This document shows, one piece after another, positions 53,139 through 64,000 of a DNA stretch of 64,000 nucleotides. The notes under the pieces were generated by a model. It worked only from the letters and a program-made list of their open reading frames with translations, had not been told where the DNA came from and did no database searches. The position numbers were made by a program, and so were the translations under genes. This stretch comes from Takakia lepidozioides (taxonomy: Eukaryota > Streptophyta > Takakiopsida > Takakiales > Takakiaceae). Every line of letters starts with the position of its first letter. Position 1 is the stretch's first letter. Location of the stretch: NCBI GenBank assembly GCA_030704615.1, contig CM060732.1:67933053-67997052 (forward strand), given 5' to 3'.

Positions 53139-53999
53139 GACCTACAGCTAGTGTATCATGGGGGTGTTTCCTATTTGTTTCCTTTTCCGCATTCATCTTA
53201 GCTACCTTACCATTGATAATTAAGTATCAGTTTGCTTCATCAATTTATCGGTTTCCTTCACTCCTCCATTCAATCCACAGCTTCACTCAGATCTCTCTAC
53301 ACAGTGTGATTGTATCGTATAAGTATCAAATTATGATTTATCAGGTATCAGGCCGAACCATTATGTCTCTAATCTACTCTACAATATCACTAGCTTTGCA
53401 TATACAAGCATCTACTAATCCTCTTTTCTCCTTCATCGTGCTCTCCGATTCTCCGCTCCCGCCTGTCCTCCGAAGTCCTCCCCGAATAATGATTCCTAAT
53501 CATATTCCCCGTTCTTCCCTTTATCCTCCTATCCGCGGTTCTAACCGTTTCCCTCTCTAACCGTCGTATGTGAACTAACATGTTCCCTTCACTGGTGTGT
53601 TCCCCACAGTCGTTCCCTGTCCTACTCTTCGTTCCCTATTATCGTGACAGCTGTGTCAAGCGGTGACTGGCTGTGTTTGGCTGTGTCGGGCTGTGACTGG
53701 CTGTGTGGGCTGTGTCTGCTGTGCGACTGTGACGGGCTGTGGGCTGTGTGGGCTGTGACGACTGTGCGGCTGTGTTGGGCTGTGACGACTGTGACGGGCT
53801 GTGTTGGCTGTGTGGCTGCGGCTGTGTGGGCTGTGTGGGCTGTGATGACTGTGTGCTGTGAACTGTGTCACTATGTAACCCCCTTCTTACAGTGCGCTGC
53901 TGTCACCCACTAAGGTTCCTGTTTGTCTCAGTCTGTGAAAAATTAAGGGTACCCTACAGATCCCGTATAAGTGTCTAAGTCCCCTACAGTCCTCTAACA
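53031..53999 (-). mobile_element. 5' LTR of element A, also joined to truncated element B (969 bp)
   Basis: Nearly identical to 44420-45630 apart from fewer minisatellite copies and small indels, so element A is a young insertion. Its right edge (CCTCTAACA) is joined directly to RNase H codons of element B with no polypurine tract, showing loss of B's 3' end. Confidence 0.9.
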
Positions 54000-55256
54000 G
54001 TAATGCCTGAATTTCTTGACTGCATAAATCATTGCCAGTGCTTCTCTTTCAGTTGTGCTATAGTTCCTTTCAGCACTGTTCATCAACCTGCTAGCATAGT
54101 ACACAGGTGAATCTATATTTCGTGTAACATTCTGGGCTAACACCGCTCCCAACGCTTCTCCTGAGGCATCACAGTGAACATGAAATACTACATGCCAGTG
54201 AGGGTTAATCAGCACAGGTGTAGTTGTTACTGAAATGTAAGTTCCTCAAAAGCCTGTTGACATTCAGCTGTCCATGCAACACTGCATCTTTCTTCAGAAG
54301 CTTGCTCAATGGTGCTGCTATTGTGCATACCTTTTGACAAATCTTCTGTAATAACTGGTTTGCCCAAGGAATCTCCTTAGACTCTTAACATTTGTTGGTG
54401 GTGGAGAGGCTTTAATGGCCTCTGTCTTCCTGGGATCCACAAGAAGTCCCCTCTTACACACAATGTGTCCCAGAAGCACCCTGAGTTCACACAGAAAGTA
54501 CATTTCTCTGGATTCAGGCCCGGACCTCTCATCCTGCATCTGGCCAGACATAACTCCAATTTATGCAAGTGCTCATTCTTAGAGCTGTACACACTGAAAT
54601 CATCCAAGAACACCTGCATGAAATCATCCAGATACTCATGAAAAGATTCACTTATCACTCTCTGAAAGGTTGCTGGTGCATTACAAAGTCCAAAGGGCAT
54701 GACTTTGTATGCATAAGCACCCCAGTCTGTGATGAAAGCTGTTTTCCTTGGTCTTCTTCTGCCACTTGCACTTGATTATAACCACTGAAGCCATCCATGA
54801 ATGAGTACATCTCATGGCCTGCCACAGTGTCCAATACTGCTTCTGTGAATGGCAAAGGGAAAGGATCTTTTTCGTACAAGCATTCAGCTTCTTGTAGTTC
54901 ACACAAACTCTTAGTTTACCATTCTTCTTGGGAACTATCACAATGGGTGACAACCAAGTTGTATACTCTATTGGGTATATAAACTTAGCCTCAGCCAACT
55001 TCTTGATCTCTTCTCCAACCTTCTGTGCGTAGTTGGGATTCATTCTGTACCTTGCCTGCTTGATTGGTACTGACCCTGGTTCCAGTTCAATCTTATGCTG
55101 ACAGATTTCAGGTGGTATCCCTTTTAGATCCTCATAGCTCCAAGCAAATACATCTCTGTATTTGATGAACAAACTCTTAGCTTCTTCAAAGAATTCTGGC
55201 TCCAAATCAGCTCCTACCTTCACCATCCTCGGTTCCTCTTTAGTTCCCACATTCAC
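54000..55256 (-). pseudogene. Reverse transcriptase and partial RNase H of element B
   Basis: A copy of 47945-49200 with one- and two-base indels that break the frame (segments 54681-55256, 54377-54700, 54318-54551, 53994-54215). RT blocks ('LSPIVIVPKKNGKLRVCVNY', 'FLDDFSVYSSKNEHLHKLEL') and RNase H ('VHCDASGEALGAVLAQNV') are recognisable. It begins abruptly at 54000 inside RNase H; the rest of RNase H, all of integrase and the minisatellite are missing. Confidence 0.85.
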
Positions 55257-56334
55257 TTCCTCACCTGCTCATCAGCTGTGATTGTCCAACCAGTCACCAC
55301 TTCATCCTGTAAACTCACAGTGGCTGGTTCCTCTAGGATTTCCATTTCTCCTTCTCTTTCTTCATAGAAATGTGATGGGTAACTGCTGGTTTCCTCTTCA
55401 ATTGGTGTTGTTGACACTACACCACAGCAGATACCTCTTAAACAACTTAGGCTTTCCAGCCGCATCTCTGCAACCTGCTCCCACTCTGGGTGTGCAGCAA
55501 ACAGGGTAGCTTCCTGCTCCTCATCCAGTCCTCCCCTCCAGTCATACTCTCTGACCCCTCGAGGTCTTCTCGTAGCAGGTAATCTACTAGATTTCTTAGT
55601 GGTAATTTGTATCTCGTGCATCCCATTATGCACAGTTAGTAACTGAGAATTCCAGTCATGGAATACCCTGGCCTGTTTCAGCCACGGACGTCCCAATAAT
55701 AAGGAGTAAGCCTCCATGACTTCATCCATCTTCAACACAGTTACTGTGATCATAAAGATCATCTTCTGTATCTGTATCCAATTCTCAATTGGATTACTGG
55801 CATAGAATCATCAAAGTCCATGACTGTTTCTCGCCCTTCCGGCTTCACATTATAACTGGTCACCTTGCTGTTCAGGTCTGTGTTTCCTGTCTCTTGGGCA
55901 AATTCGATTGATTGCTTGATACAGCCTGTGTCTACAATAAGGTGCCACAGCCAATAGCTGTCCAATGGTAATCTCTGCTTTGGTCTGGCATATTACTTCA
56001 GCCAAAGTCCCTTCATTACTTTGCATGTCTGCATCTTCTTTCTTCCTTTCATCCTCACTCACTTCTTCTTCTCCATCAGAATCAGAGGAATCTGCCACAG
56101 GAATATCAGTACTCTTCTGCATTTCCCTTATGGTATCTGCCACTTCCTTGTGCAGTTCCTTCTCATCTCTCCAAGCCTCATCATCTTCAGGCATATCACT
56201 GCCACTTCATTATCATCATCTTCCTCAACTACTGGAGGTATTAGTTTGGCTTTGCTTCTTGTTACTATCATTGTACTTACTTCTGGTACAAACACATGGC
56301 CTAACCATGTGAGCTGCCACCACTGGGCCCTCAT
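55253..56334 (-). pseudogene. Protease region of element B
   Basis: Matches 49395-50465 but lacks the catalytic part: about 120 bp containing the DGGSG motif is deleted near 55778, where 'VIQLRIG' jumps to the middle of the domain. 'AYSLLLGRPWLKQARVFHDW' is retained. Several frame changes. Inactive. Confidence 0.8.
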
Positions 56335-56363
56335 TCACAGGAGCTCTCATCTCATTCTGGTGT

Positions 56364-58296
56364 CTAATCCAGAATGAACAGGCTGCCTTTGCGATGTCCT
56401 GGCTGATTACAATAGTAACATAGTTCTTCACCATTGGGTCCGCCCTTGGTCTGCTCTTGGATTATTTCTGTAATCCTGATTCCCTGGCTGGTAATTCCCC
56501 CTTGGATTACCCTGATAGTTGCCTCTGGAATTTCCTTGGTAATTCCCTCTTGAATTACCTCTCCCTTCCATGCCATTGTTATCTACCATAGTGGTCCTGA
56601 TCACTGTTTCTTCTTGGCTGGGGCTGCACTTGATGCACCCTTACTTGCCTAGGTTCTCTTGCTGCTGTCCTTCTGTTGTAGTAACAATTCTCAGTAGAAT
56701 GGTTATCCATTTTACAGATAGTAAGTGTTTCTCCTTCATGTGGCATTCAGTGGTGGTATGGCCTTCATTCTGGCACTTTGCACACCAAACACCCTTCCTC
56801 CAATGTGTTGCAGCCTCTGTGGCATACTTCTTCAAGATTTCTTCTAATCTTTTCTCATAGTTATCCCTCTTCAACTTCTCCTTTCTCTTACTCTTCCTTT
56901 TCAGTTCTTGCTCTTCTTCTTCATCTGACTCATCCTCAGAGTCCTCATCATCCCTTTTCTCTCTCCTGAGCATTCCCAATTGCTCAATTCTGTTTGCAGT
57001 TTCAAATGCCTCCTCCACTGTATTATGGGGTAACATATCCACTTTCTTCTGCAACTCTGGTCTTAGTCCACTCACAAACCAAGTCTTCTGTAAACCTGGT
57101 GCTGGTACAGCAGCCAGCTTTTTCATCATCAATTCCATCTTTTCCATATACTCCTCAACAGTTTCATGCTTCTTTTGCTTTAACTGTTGTAAACTTCCAT
57201 ACACTTCATCCTCAGTTTTACTTGTCCTGAACCTATTTCGGAATGTATTTCAAGCCATTCCAGGTTAGGAAATGATTATCAGGGAATCTTGCATACCATT
57301 CACTTGCTTTCTTGATAAGTGAACAAGGAAACAATCTCATCTTGGCATCATCGCCATTCTCATTGTTCACTATACACATGTGCTCAAATTGGCTAATGTG
57401 TACATCGGGATCCCCTTTTCCTGAATATATTGGAAAAGGTGGTTTTGCCCGTGTTGGTTGTAACCATCTGTGGCCCTACCTTCTGCCCACTGACAGGTGC
57501 TGCACCCTTGCTGGTGCTGGTCCTTCAGGACCTGTTGTTGTTGTGGTGGATCTTCCACCAAGTGGTGGCCCTTGAGCACTCCTGCTACTGGCCCCACGAT
57601 ATTCACAGTATTCCCAGCTCCAGTTGCACTACTTCCCACACTCCCTGTCCCCCCAGAGCCAGATCCAGGCAGCCCGCCTGATCCCCCTGAGCCGACACCT
57701 TCGTTGGCCTGTGATCCAAGTGCTCCACTTGATCCAGGTCCAACGGGTTGGGATGTCCTGGTTGTAGTCTCAACCTCAGCTGTTGGGTCTACTTCTTCAT
57801 ACTCTTCCTCTTCCAATTTCTTCTCTCTATTTTCATCCTCCAAGTTCTGCCCTTGGGTTTCTTCTTCACTCATGTAACTCAACTGCAATGGTGTTGGAGA
57901 GTCTGAACTCTCCGTTGGCTCTGCCACATCCTCTCCTCCTTCTTCACCTTCCGCTTCAGAAACTGGAGTTCCTGCTTTTGGTGTTCCATGCCAACTCTTA
58001 TCAAAGATTTCTGTCAAATCTTTTATCCAGGGATGTACCTCAGATCTTTCACCTCGTGATTGATCTTCTTCCCGTACCAATTCCCTTAATCTTTCTTGCA
58101 AAGAAAAAGAAGGAGTGGCATCCAACTCTAGTTCTTCCGGTATGGGTGATGTACTCTCTGATCTTAATGGTGTGAGAGGTCCAGATGATTCCCCTATGTC
58201 TATTCCTCTCTCCCAAAGATATGGATAATTAGCTTTCAGATAGCTTTCTCTTTTTGCTGAATATCTCTGGAGTCTAGCTTCTCTTTCATCACTCAT
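56364..58296 (-). pseudogene. gag of element B
   Basis: The N-terminal 308 codons are open from ATG 58296 ('MSDEREARLQRYSAKRES', acidic middle, Gly/Ser-rich linker). Frame breaks follow near 57450 and 57240. The capsid segment and first knuckle ('CAKCQNEGHTTTEC') lie at 56641-57204 and a remnant of the third at 56364-56576. It supplies the unbroken N-terminus missing in element A. Confidence 0.82.
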
Positions 58297-58317
58297 GTCC
58301 CATGTCTTTCATTTCTT

Positions 58318-59011
58318 TTAATGTGGCAATAACCAAAACTCTCTTCTGTAATATCTCTCGTATATGCCTGGGTTTCTTTCAAGCTTCAATGCACCCTTGG
58401 CTATACTAGAAGTCTCCGTTACCATATAACCATATGGCAAACAAGTCTGGAAAGCTGTTCTTGGTGTGAGTTTGATCCACAAATATCCTTTGGAATCCAA
58501 TTCTTTACCAGTACAAGCTCTTCATGCATATGAGTATAAACATTCACCTTTCTTTCCTCCCAGCCTTCAAACTCTACTCGCTTAATGGATAGCAATGCTA
58601 TCACATAAACCAGTGTTGGTAACCAACGTGCTCTTCCTCTACAGGCCACCTGATAAATCTTTATCACTCTTTCTCCAGACCCCATTCAGGGTCAGCATCA
58701 TGCACTCTCTTAAGAATGTTTTCTTTACAACCGTCTGGCAATTCCAAGAACCTCTGAAAGAATCGTTTGGACAATCTTTCCTTCTCAGTTTCACAAGGAA
58801 TTTGATTCACATCAAATTCTTTAATTCTCCATCCACCATGATCCCACCAGATGCCTGTCACATCTGGTTGTTCATGACCCAGTTCCCCAGTATGGTCGCC
58901 AAATGTCGCGCGGCTTTTACTCACCCATCCCTTCGCTATCCGAGGCGGAAACTCCAAGATAGAAGAGTTGGAAATCTCTAAGCACTCAGCCCGCTCAGAA
59001 CAATCAGTCAT
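58318..59011 (-). pseudogene. Leader ORF of element B
   Basis: Homologous to 52435-53138, starting in the LTR ('MTDCSERAECLEIS') and crossing the primer-binding site. It shares 'HEQPDVTGIWWDHGGW' and 'YQVACRGRARWLPTLVY', with a few substitutions and frame breaks near 58680 and 58450. Conservation at protein level between two diverged copies supports a coding role when the family was active. Confidence 0.5.
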
Positions 59012-59910
59012 GACCTACAGCTAGTGTATCATGGGGTGTTTCCTATTTGTTTTCCTTCCCGCATTCATGTTAGCTAGTTACCTTACTGTTGGTAATTAAG
59101 TATCAGTTTGCTTCAGCAATCTATCGGATTCCATCAACTCATCCATTCATTCCACAGCTTCACTCAGATCTCTCTACACAGTGTGAGTATGAAGTATGTA
59201 TCAGTTTAATATCTATCAAGTATCAGGCTGAAGCCATGGAGTCTCTAATCTGCTCTACATTATAACTCTACTGCTTGCATTCATCAAGCATCAACAGATC
59301 GTCCTCCTCCTACTCCGTGCTCTCCCGCTTTCTGCTCAGAGATGCCTCTCTGCCTCATTTCCCCCCAGTGATGTCCGAAGTCCCCTCCCAGAAGTGATCC
59401 CCCAGAATTGCTCCTTTTCTGGTCCTCGCTCCTGGCTTTATCTTCCTAACCGTTGTTCTAACCGTTTCCCTCACTAACCGTCATCCGTGAACTAACATGT
59501 TCCATTCGCAGATGTTGTTCCCCACAGTCGTTCCCTGTCCTGCTATTCGTTCCCTATGGTCGTGACAGCTGTGTCAAGCTGTGACTGGCTGTGTGGCTGT
59601 GACGGGATGTGTTGACTATGACTGGCTGTGTTGGACTGTGACGGGCTGTGTTGACTGTGACTGGCTGTGTTGGCTATGTCGGGCTGTGTCGGCTGTGCGA
59701 AGATGTGACGGGCTGTGTTGGCTGTGACTGGCTGTGTTGGACTGTGACGGCTGTAACGGGTTGTGATGGACTGTGTTGGGCTGTGTATCTCCCCCCCCTA
59801 AAGCCTGTTGCTGTCACCCCTAAGGCTCCTGTTGGTCTCAGTCTGTGTAAAAATTAAGGGTACCCCACAGATCCCTTAAAAGCGTCTAAGTCCCAAGTAG
59901 TCCTCTAACA
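58904..59910 (-). mobile_element. 5' LTR of element B (1007 bp)
   Basis: Third copy of the TGTCGCGCGG...TCCTCTAACA LTR, more diverged than the other two (differences cluster from 59030 to 59520), so element B is older than A. The flank to the right (CTAAT) does not match the flank left of 44420 (ATGTC). Confidence 0.9.
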
Positions 59911-59934
59911 CTAATCACCAGCTAGGGGGACGAT

Positions 59935-60019
59935 TGTGGCATAGTTTTCTAGGATTGCGTGCTTAGAATGTATGGTGGATAACGATGTATGTTGTGGCAC
60001 AATGGTTAGGTGCACGACA
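59935..60019 (+). mobile_element. Truncated LTR end of the 35.0/60.0-kb LTR family
   Basis: ATTGTGGCATAGTTTTCTAG ... TTAGGTGCACGACA repeats the last 85 bases of the LTR at 60022-60473. It follows a purine-rich AGCTAGGGGGACG, which could be a remnant polypurine tract. Confidence 0.65.
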
Positions 60020-60021
60020 GC

Positions 60022-60473
60022 TGTCATGGTTTTACTCATGGTTAACTAGAATTACTTACTTCTAGTTAACTCGGACATTTTGGATATTTATATTTGTATT
60101 TTGTGTGTTGGGACTTCATTTGGTCTCACATGCCAAGTGAGGTGTCAAACCTCACTTGGGACATGGGGATGGGTTTTCCCCTTGTGAGTGTTGAGGAGGG
60201 CTCATCTTCTTGTAGTTGAGCCTCCATGAGCCTCTCCCACGTCCATAGCTCTAGGTATTGAGAAGGAGTGTGGTGAGGGCTTTGTAGGGTGGATTCCTTT
60301 AGCAAAGGTGCCCTTGGCTTGACTTAGTTTATGTGATTGAGTGGATTCATGAGTGGAGTGTTTCCATTGTGTTCACTTTCATTATCATTGTGGCATAGCT
60401 TTCTAGGATTGTGTGCTTAGAATGTATGGTGGATAGGGATGTATGTTATGGCACGATGCTTAGGTGCACGACA
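60022..60473 (+). mobile_element. LTR (452 bp) of the same family as the solo LTR at 35 kb
   Basis: TGTCATGGTTTTACTCATGG ... TTAGGTGCACGACA, homologous along its length to the reverse complement of 34995-35441. It lies two bases after a truncated copy of its own 3' end. No retroelement coding sequence follows and no target duplication was seen. Confidence 0.7.
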
Positions 60474-60960
60474 AATGTAAGAAAATCATTCAATCCAAAA
60501 ATTGAAAAAAAAAAGAACAAAAACAAAAACAAATAACAACTGCAGCATGTATGTCATGGCCATATACACCTTTAGAAAGTCTTTCACACAAGCATCAATT
60601 TGTTGTATGCTAACAATTAGACCTAATAAGGCGAGGATTTAGGCTTAGCCTCAAAACATTGAAAGTTGGTGTTCATAAATGTGCAAAGTTATTCTGCAGG
60701 GTTGTACAAATATATGTGACGTGACGCTGAAAGTGGTGCTGACATGTCAGCGTCGGGTAGGAAATCACGTCCAGACGTACGTCGCGTCACATCCAAAATG
60801 GACTTATCTTTTGTAATTTATTTACGTTTAACTTTTACTAGTAGATTTTTATCCTAGACATCGAGGTGGCAGCCCAAGTGGACCGTGGACTGCACACGTG
60901 GATCTAACTAGCACTAAAAGTATTTTCATTACTTAAATTATATTCTTAAAAAATCAGTAA
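60474..60960. other. Non-coding stretch before the palindrome array
   Basis: AT-rich, no gene. It contains ACGT/GACGTG-rich sequence at 60716-60790 (GTGACGTGACGCTG, GCTGACATGTCAGCG, TCGCGTCACATCC), which has a counterpart with GTGACG words at 62350-62410 on the other side of the array, possibly the ends of one element. Confidence 0.4.
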
Positions 60961-62225
60961 ATTAGTTGCGATCGTCGAGGTTTGGAGATCGCTTCAATTC
61001 TCTGTATTTTTTAATTAGCTGCGACTGCCAAAATTTGGCAATTGCAGCGCTTATCAAAATTACTGAATATTCAAATGATCGCCGATATTTGGTGGTCGCA
61101 CATAGTTTTAAAAATTTATTTTTGAAAAAACATTATACGACCGCTAAGTCTGGCAGTTGCATCTGCAGCCAGAGAGGCCGGAGGGCGGGAACGATAGAAG
61201 GGCTCTCTGAGAACTGTCACTAAGAGCATGCCGGGATGTGGGGTCCTGTCAAGCGAATCAAGCAGGGCGCAACCATTTTATTTTATTTATTTTATTTTAT
61301 TTTATTTTTCTGTGCGTTCGATTCTCTTTCTGATGTAGAAAGGGGGGGGAGAGAACCCTAAAAGAATCGTAGTATAGCACAATGCTAGGTCCACATCCAC
61401 GATTCGTTATCCTTCCCCCTTTCCATAAAATAAAACTCACTTCAGTTAAGTAGATTCTCTTATCCGCAGGCCGAAGGATCGAACTTGTCGAGTCTTTTCT
61501 TTAGGACTTAGGTTCTATCAAACCATCCGGGGAGAAGAACACCGGATTGGAGTCGAGAGACGAGAAGGTAGGTGAAGAAAAAATGTATTTAAAAAAAAAA
61601 AAAGGTGTGACCCTGAATTATGGTGGTCGCATGTAATTTTCTATTTTTTATGGCGGTCGTACCTATTTTCAGCCAAATAATAATAATAAATAATAATAAA
61701 TATTTCTTAAAAATTGGTGCGACCACCAGCCTTGGCAATTGTATGTAATTTTTTATTCTTAGGTAGGTGCAACTGCCATTATCTATAATTGGCGGTCGCA
61801 CCCATTTTTGAAAAACAAAGTGGTTGTTTTTTCAAATATTGGTACAACTGCCAAGATATATGCGACTGCCAGAATTGGCGGTAGCACTAATTTTTGAAAA
61901 ATTAAATTATAGACAACCACTCAATTTTGGCGGTCGCACATAGTTTTCAAAATATTACAAGTGACCACCAAATTTTGGCGGTAGTACGTTTTTTTTTTTT
62001 TTTTTTTTTAAATATTAATTTTAAAACCGTTCGACCGCCGGATTTTGGCGGTTGCACATATTGTTTTTAAGAAAAATACCATGCGACTGCCAAATTTAAG
62101 CAGATGCACATATTTTTCTTCAAAAATTAGGTGTGACTGCCAATATTGGCGATTGCAGCTATTTTTTATTTATTTTTAATTAGATGCAACTCTCAATATA
62201 TGGCATTCGTATTTTTCAAGACATT
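60961..62225. repeat. Array of about fifteen imperfect palindromes (GCGACYGCCAAA/TTTGGCGGTCGC)
   Basis: Words of the form GCGAC(C/T)GCCAAA followed by TTTGGCGGTCGCA recur every 50-60 bases in AT-rich spacer, for example at 61021, 61076, 61136, 61718, 61766, 61842, 61905, 61970, 62028, 62081, 62131 and 62182. Each is a 24-28-base near-palindrome. The series is interrupted at about 61165-61600 by unrelated sequence with TTTTATTTTA and poly-A runs. This could be the subterminal repeat region of a DNA transposon (CACTA or MULE type) or a satellite. No transposase was seen. Confidence 0.75.
61165..61600. other. Non-palindromic insert within the array
   Basis: Sequence without the palindrome word, bounded by copies of it. 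It contains a TTTTATTTTATTTA tract (61277-61307) and ends in a run of A residues at 61590-61602. An A-tailed insert would suit a retroposed fragment on the plus strand, but its source is not recognised. Confidence 0.4.
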
Positions 62226-63440
62226 TTAATTAACTGTGGTATTGTTAATATGCCAACATATCAGTCAATGTAATGTGGCTGCTGATATGAGATTTTTTTT
62301 TAATCTGTAATGTATATTTACTTTCATTCTAGAAAAACAAACATGACATAGGTTGTGTCAGCGTTAGTTTTGACGCGATGTGAAGTGACGTAAAGGACGT
62401 GACGTGTGCAACTAAGGGGCTATGTTCTTAATGATCCTAGATATGGATTGCATTGATCTTGGATTCAGCCAACCTTGGATGAGCGGTTATCATGACTGTA
62501 GAGAATCACAAGAGATATGAAGATCACAATGAAGACTTCTAAGAAAAGGTGTCTACCGTGCGACCAAATACCACAATTTATGCTTGCTGAATCGGTACAA
62601 GTGTTTATTTCTTGTACATTGAACCTTTGCTATTTTGGAAAGCAGAGAGGTGGGGGGAGCAGCTAGTGTAAAAGTTATGTATAGAAGACACTTCAGTATG
62701 CGATTCATTGGCTTGCTTCGGCAGGGGTCAAACCTTGTTTTGCATCCCACTCAATATTTGTAAGAAATAAATTGCTCAAAGAAAAGACAAAATCAAAAGT
62801 ATCTAATTGCTACAAAAGAAAATTATAATGTACTTGATATGTCCCCGTAAGTTTCATAACATAAATAATGTATAGGATATAGACATATATTTTGTTACTT
62901 TCCAGTCAAATTTCAACATAATGCAATAGTTTTGATATGCTTAGAAGGTCAAAAACATGCATAAGTTTAGAATGGAGATCATATTTTATGATCAATTAAA
63001 ACCGACTAATCACATCACATAATCCAGCCACTATGGCTACAATTTGTTTTCCAACGCTCAGGATTGAGCATATTAGTAAGTACTAAGTATGGCATATTTC
63101 ATAAGAACAGCCGCAAAGGCTAATCAAATGCAAAGAAAATTCCGCCCGGTCTCTCACTTTTTTCTCCCTCAACCACCACACCCAATATCCGCTATCCCTT
63201 CTACTAGCTTCGTACATATCCTGTATGCTTTCACATGACCTAAACAATCATACTCTTCTAGAATATCACTCTGACACCCTCTCATCGGAACTAAAGATAT
63301 CATATCATCCATCCAATACTAAACAAATTTTGTAATATAAATCATCCATCATCTTAGAGATTCATCTACACTTGTCAACCTCTCATTGGACCCTATAAAT
63401 GTTGGTGTCAAGTAACCCTTCAATGGTTATGCTTGGGCAA
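62226..63440. other. AT-rich gene-free stretch
   Basis: No open frame with recognisable motifs and no repeat beyond short A/T runs. Confidence 0.4.
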
Positions 63441-63444
63441 AGTC

Positions 63445-63690
63445 AATAAATCAAAAATCCCCTTGGGAGTGTCACCCTTTTTAAAACATTAAGGTCCAAG
63501 CTATTGTTAGCAAGTTGTCGACCAAGTGAAAGTGTACCCCTGAATAAATCAAAAATGCATTGAGGGTGTCGCCCATTTTGAAACGTTAAGGTTCAAACTA
63601 CTTTAGCAAGTTGTCGACCAAGTGAAAGTGTACCTACTACCCATGAATAAATAAATAAATCTCCTTGAGGGTGTCGTCCACTTTATATGT
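63445..63690. repeat. 98-bp tandem repeat, about 2.4 copies
   Basis: AATAAATCAAAAAT followed by a TTG(G/A)G(A/G)GTGTC block, then GCAAGTTGTCGACCAAGTG and AAAGTGTACC, recurs with a period of about 98 bases starting at 63445 and 63543, with a third partial copy from about 63650. Diverged by a few per cent. No coding content. Confidence 0.75.
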
Positions 63691-64000
63691 ATCTTACATG
63701 TATATACCACATTGCTTCTTAACGATAAATTCGACACACATATACCTTAGTAATACTTATCCATCTAGTCAAAAACTTGTTGGAGCAAGTTATGTACATT
63801 GCTACAAATATATAGGGAAAAACATCCATCCACATGTACAATCCATCAAAGATAAACCACATGGGTGGTTTGGGCATGGGTAACTCTGGAATCATCCTAT
63901 TAGTGGTGTTGGCTTCATTTGCAATTGTATCTTTTGAACTACCTTGTATGGGGGATATCAACTGAACAGTGGAGACTATCTTCTAAGTTAGGATGGGGCT

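Noticed and set aside
37060-60473. LTRs at 37060-37498 and 60022-60473 as the two ends of one methyltransferase element interrupted by the Ty3-type array
   Set aside because: They share layout and length but are too diverged from each other for LTRs of one insertion, and the sequence right of the array is not the continuation of the methyltransferase frame.
60961-62225. CRISPR-like array of short spaced repeats
   Set aside because: The words are degenerate palindromes with variable AT-rich spacers in a plant nuclear context; no cas genes and no identical direct repeats.

Overview
The window reads as nuclear DNA of a land plant, most likely a seedless one (fern, lycophyte or bryophyte). The evidence is three large, nearly identical PLS-class PPR-DYW editing-factor genes, a FOR20/CEP20-type centriole gene fragment (expected in plants with flagellated sperm), a plant SKIP25-like F-box/kelch gene, a captured piece of plastid acyl-ACP desaturase, and dense plant LTR and LINE retrotransposons. 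No species is named because no search was possible.

Layout. 0.25-4.0 kb: PPR-DYW gene 1 (minus) with upstream exons. 4.8-6.0 kb: a small spliced gene for a secreted Cys-rich protein. 11.1-12.3 kb: intronless F-box/kelch gene. 18.4-22.6 kb: a broken LINE and older LINE fragments, whose 3' tail abuts two exons of a FOR20-like gene (22.6-23.2 kb, minus). 24.2-28.5 kb (plus) and 31.2-34.1 kb (minus): PPR-DYW genes 2 and 3, tail to tail, with a tRNA-derived SINE between. 35.0-35.4 kb: solo LTR with target duplication. 37.1-44.4 kb: a retroelement carrying an acyl-ACP desaturase fragment, an unknown ORF, gag, an aspartic protease and a DNMT3/DRM-like cytosine-5 DNA methyltransferase. That element is cut at the end of methyltransferase motif VIII by a Ty3-type array with three LTRs (44.4-59.9 kb, minus). 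59.9-60.5 kb: LTR remnants. 61.0-62.2 kb: an array of about fifteen imperfect palindromes. 63.4-63.7 kb: a 98-bp tandem repeat.

Two observations stand out. (1) Each PPR-DYW gene is preceded in the same orientation by exons encoding the PDF motif of organellar single-stranded-DNA-binding (OSB) proteins. All four first-half PDF exons are exactly 80 bp with the same intron phases, and in gene 3 exon 1, both PDF exons and the PPR-DYW exon join into one open frame of 797 codons across GT/AG sites. This suggests a family of OSB-type/PPR-DYW fusion proteins. (2) A cytosine DNA methyltransferase lies inside a retrotransposon polyprotein directly after the protease. Such captures are known from algae and dinoflagellates; a copy in a land plant would widen that picture.

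Most of the remaining sequence (6-11, 12.3-18.4, 35.4-37 and 62.2-64 kb) shows no gene I can support. All splice models are read by eye from GT/AG sites, frame and paralogue comparison, and have no transcript support.
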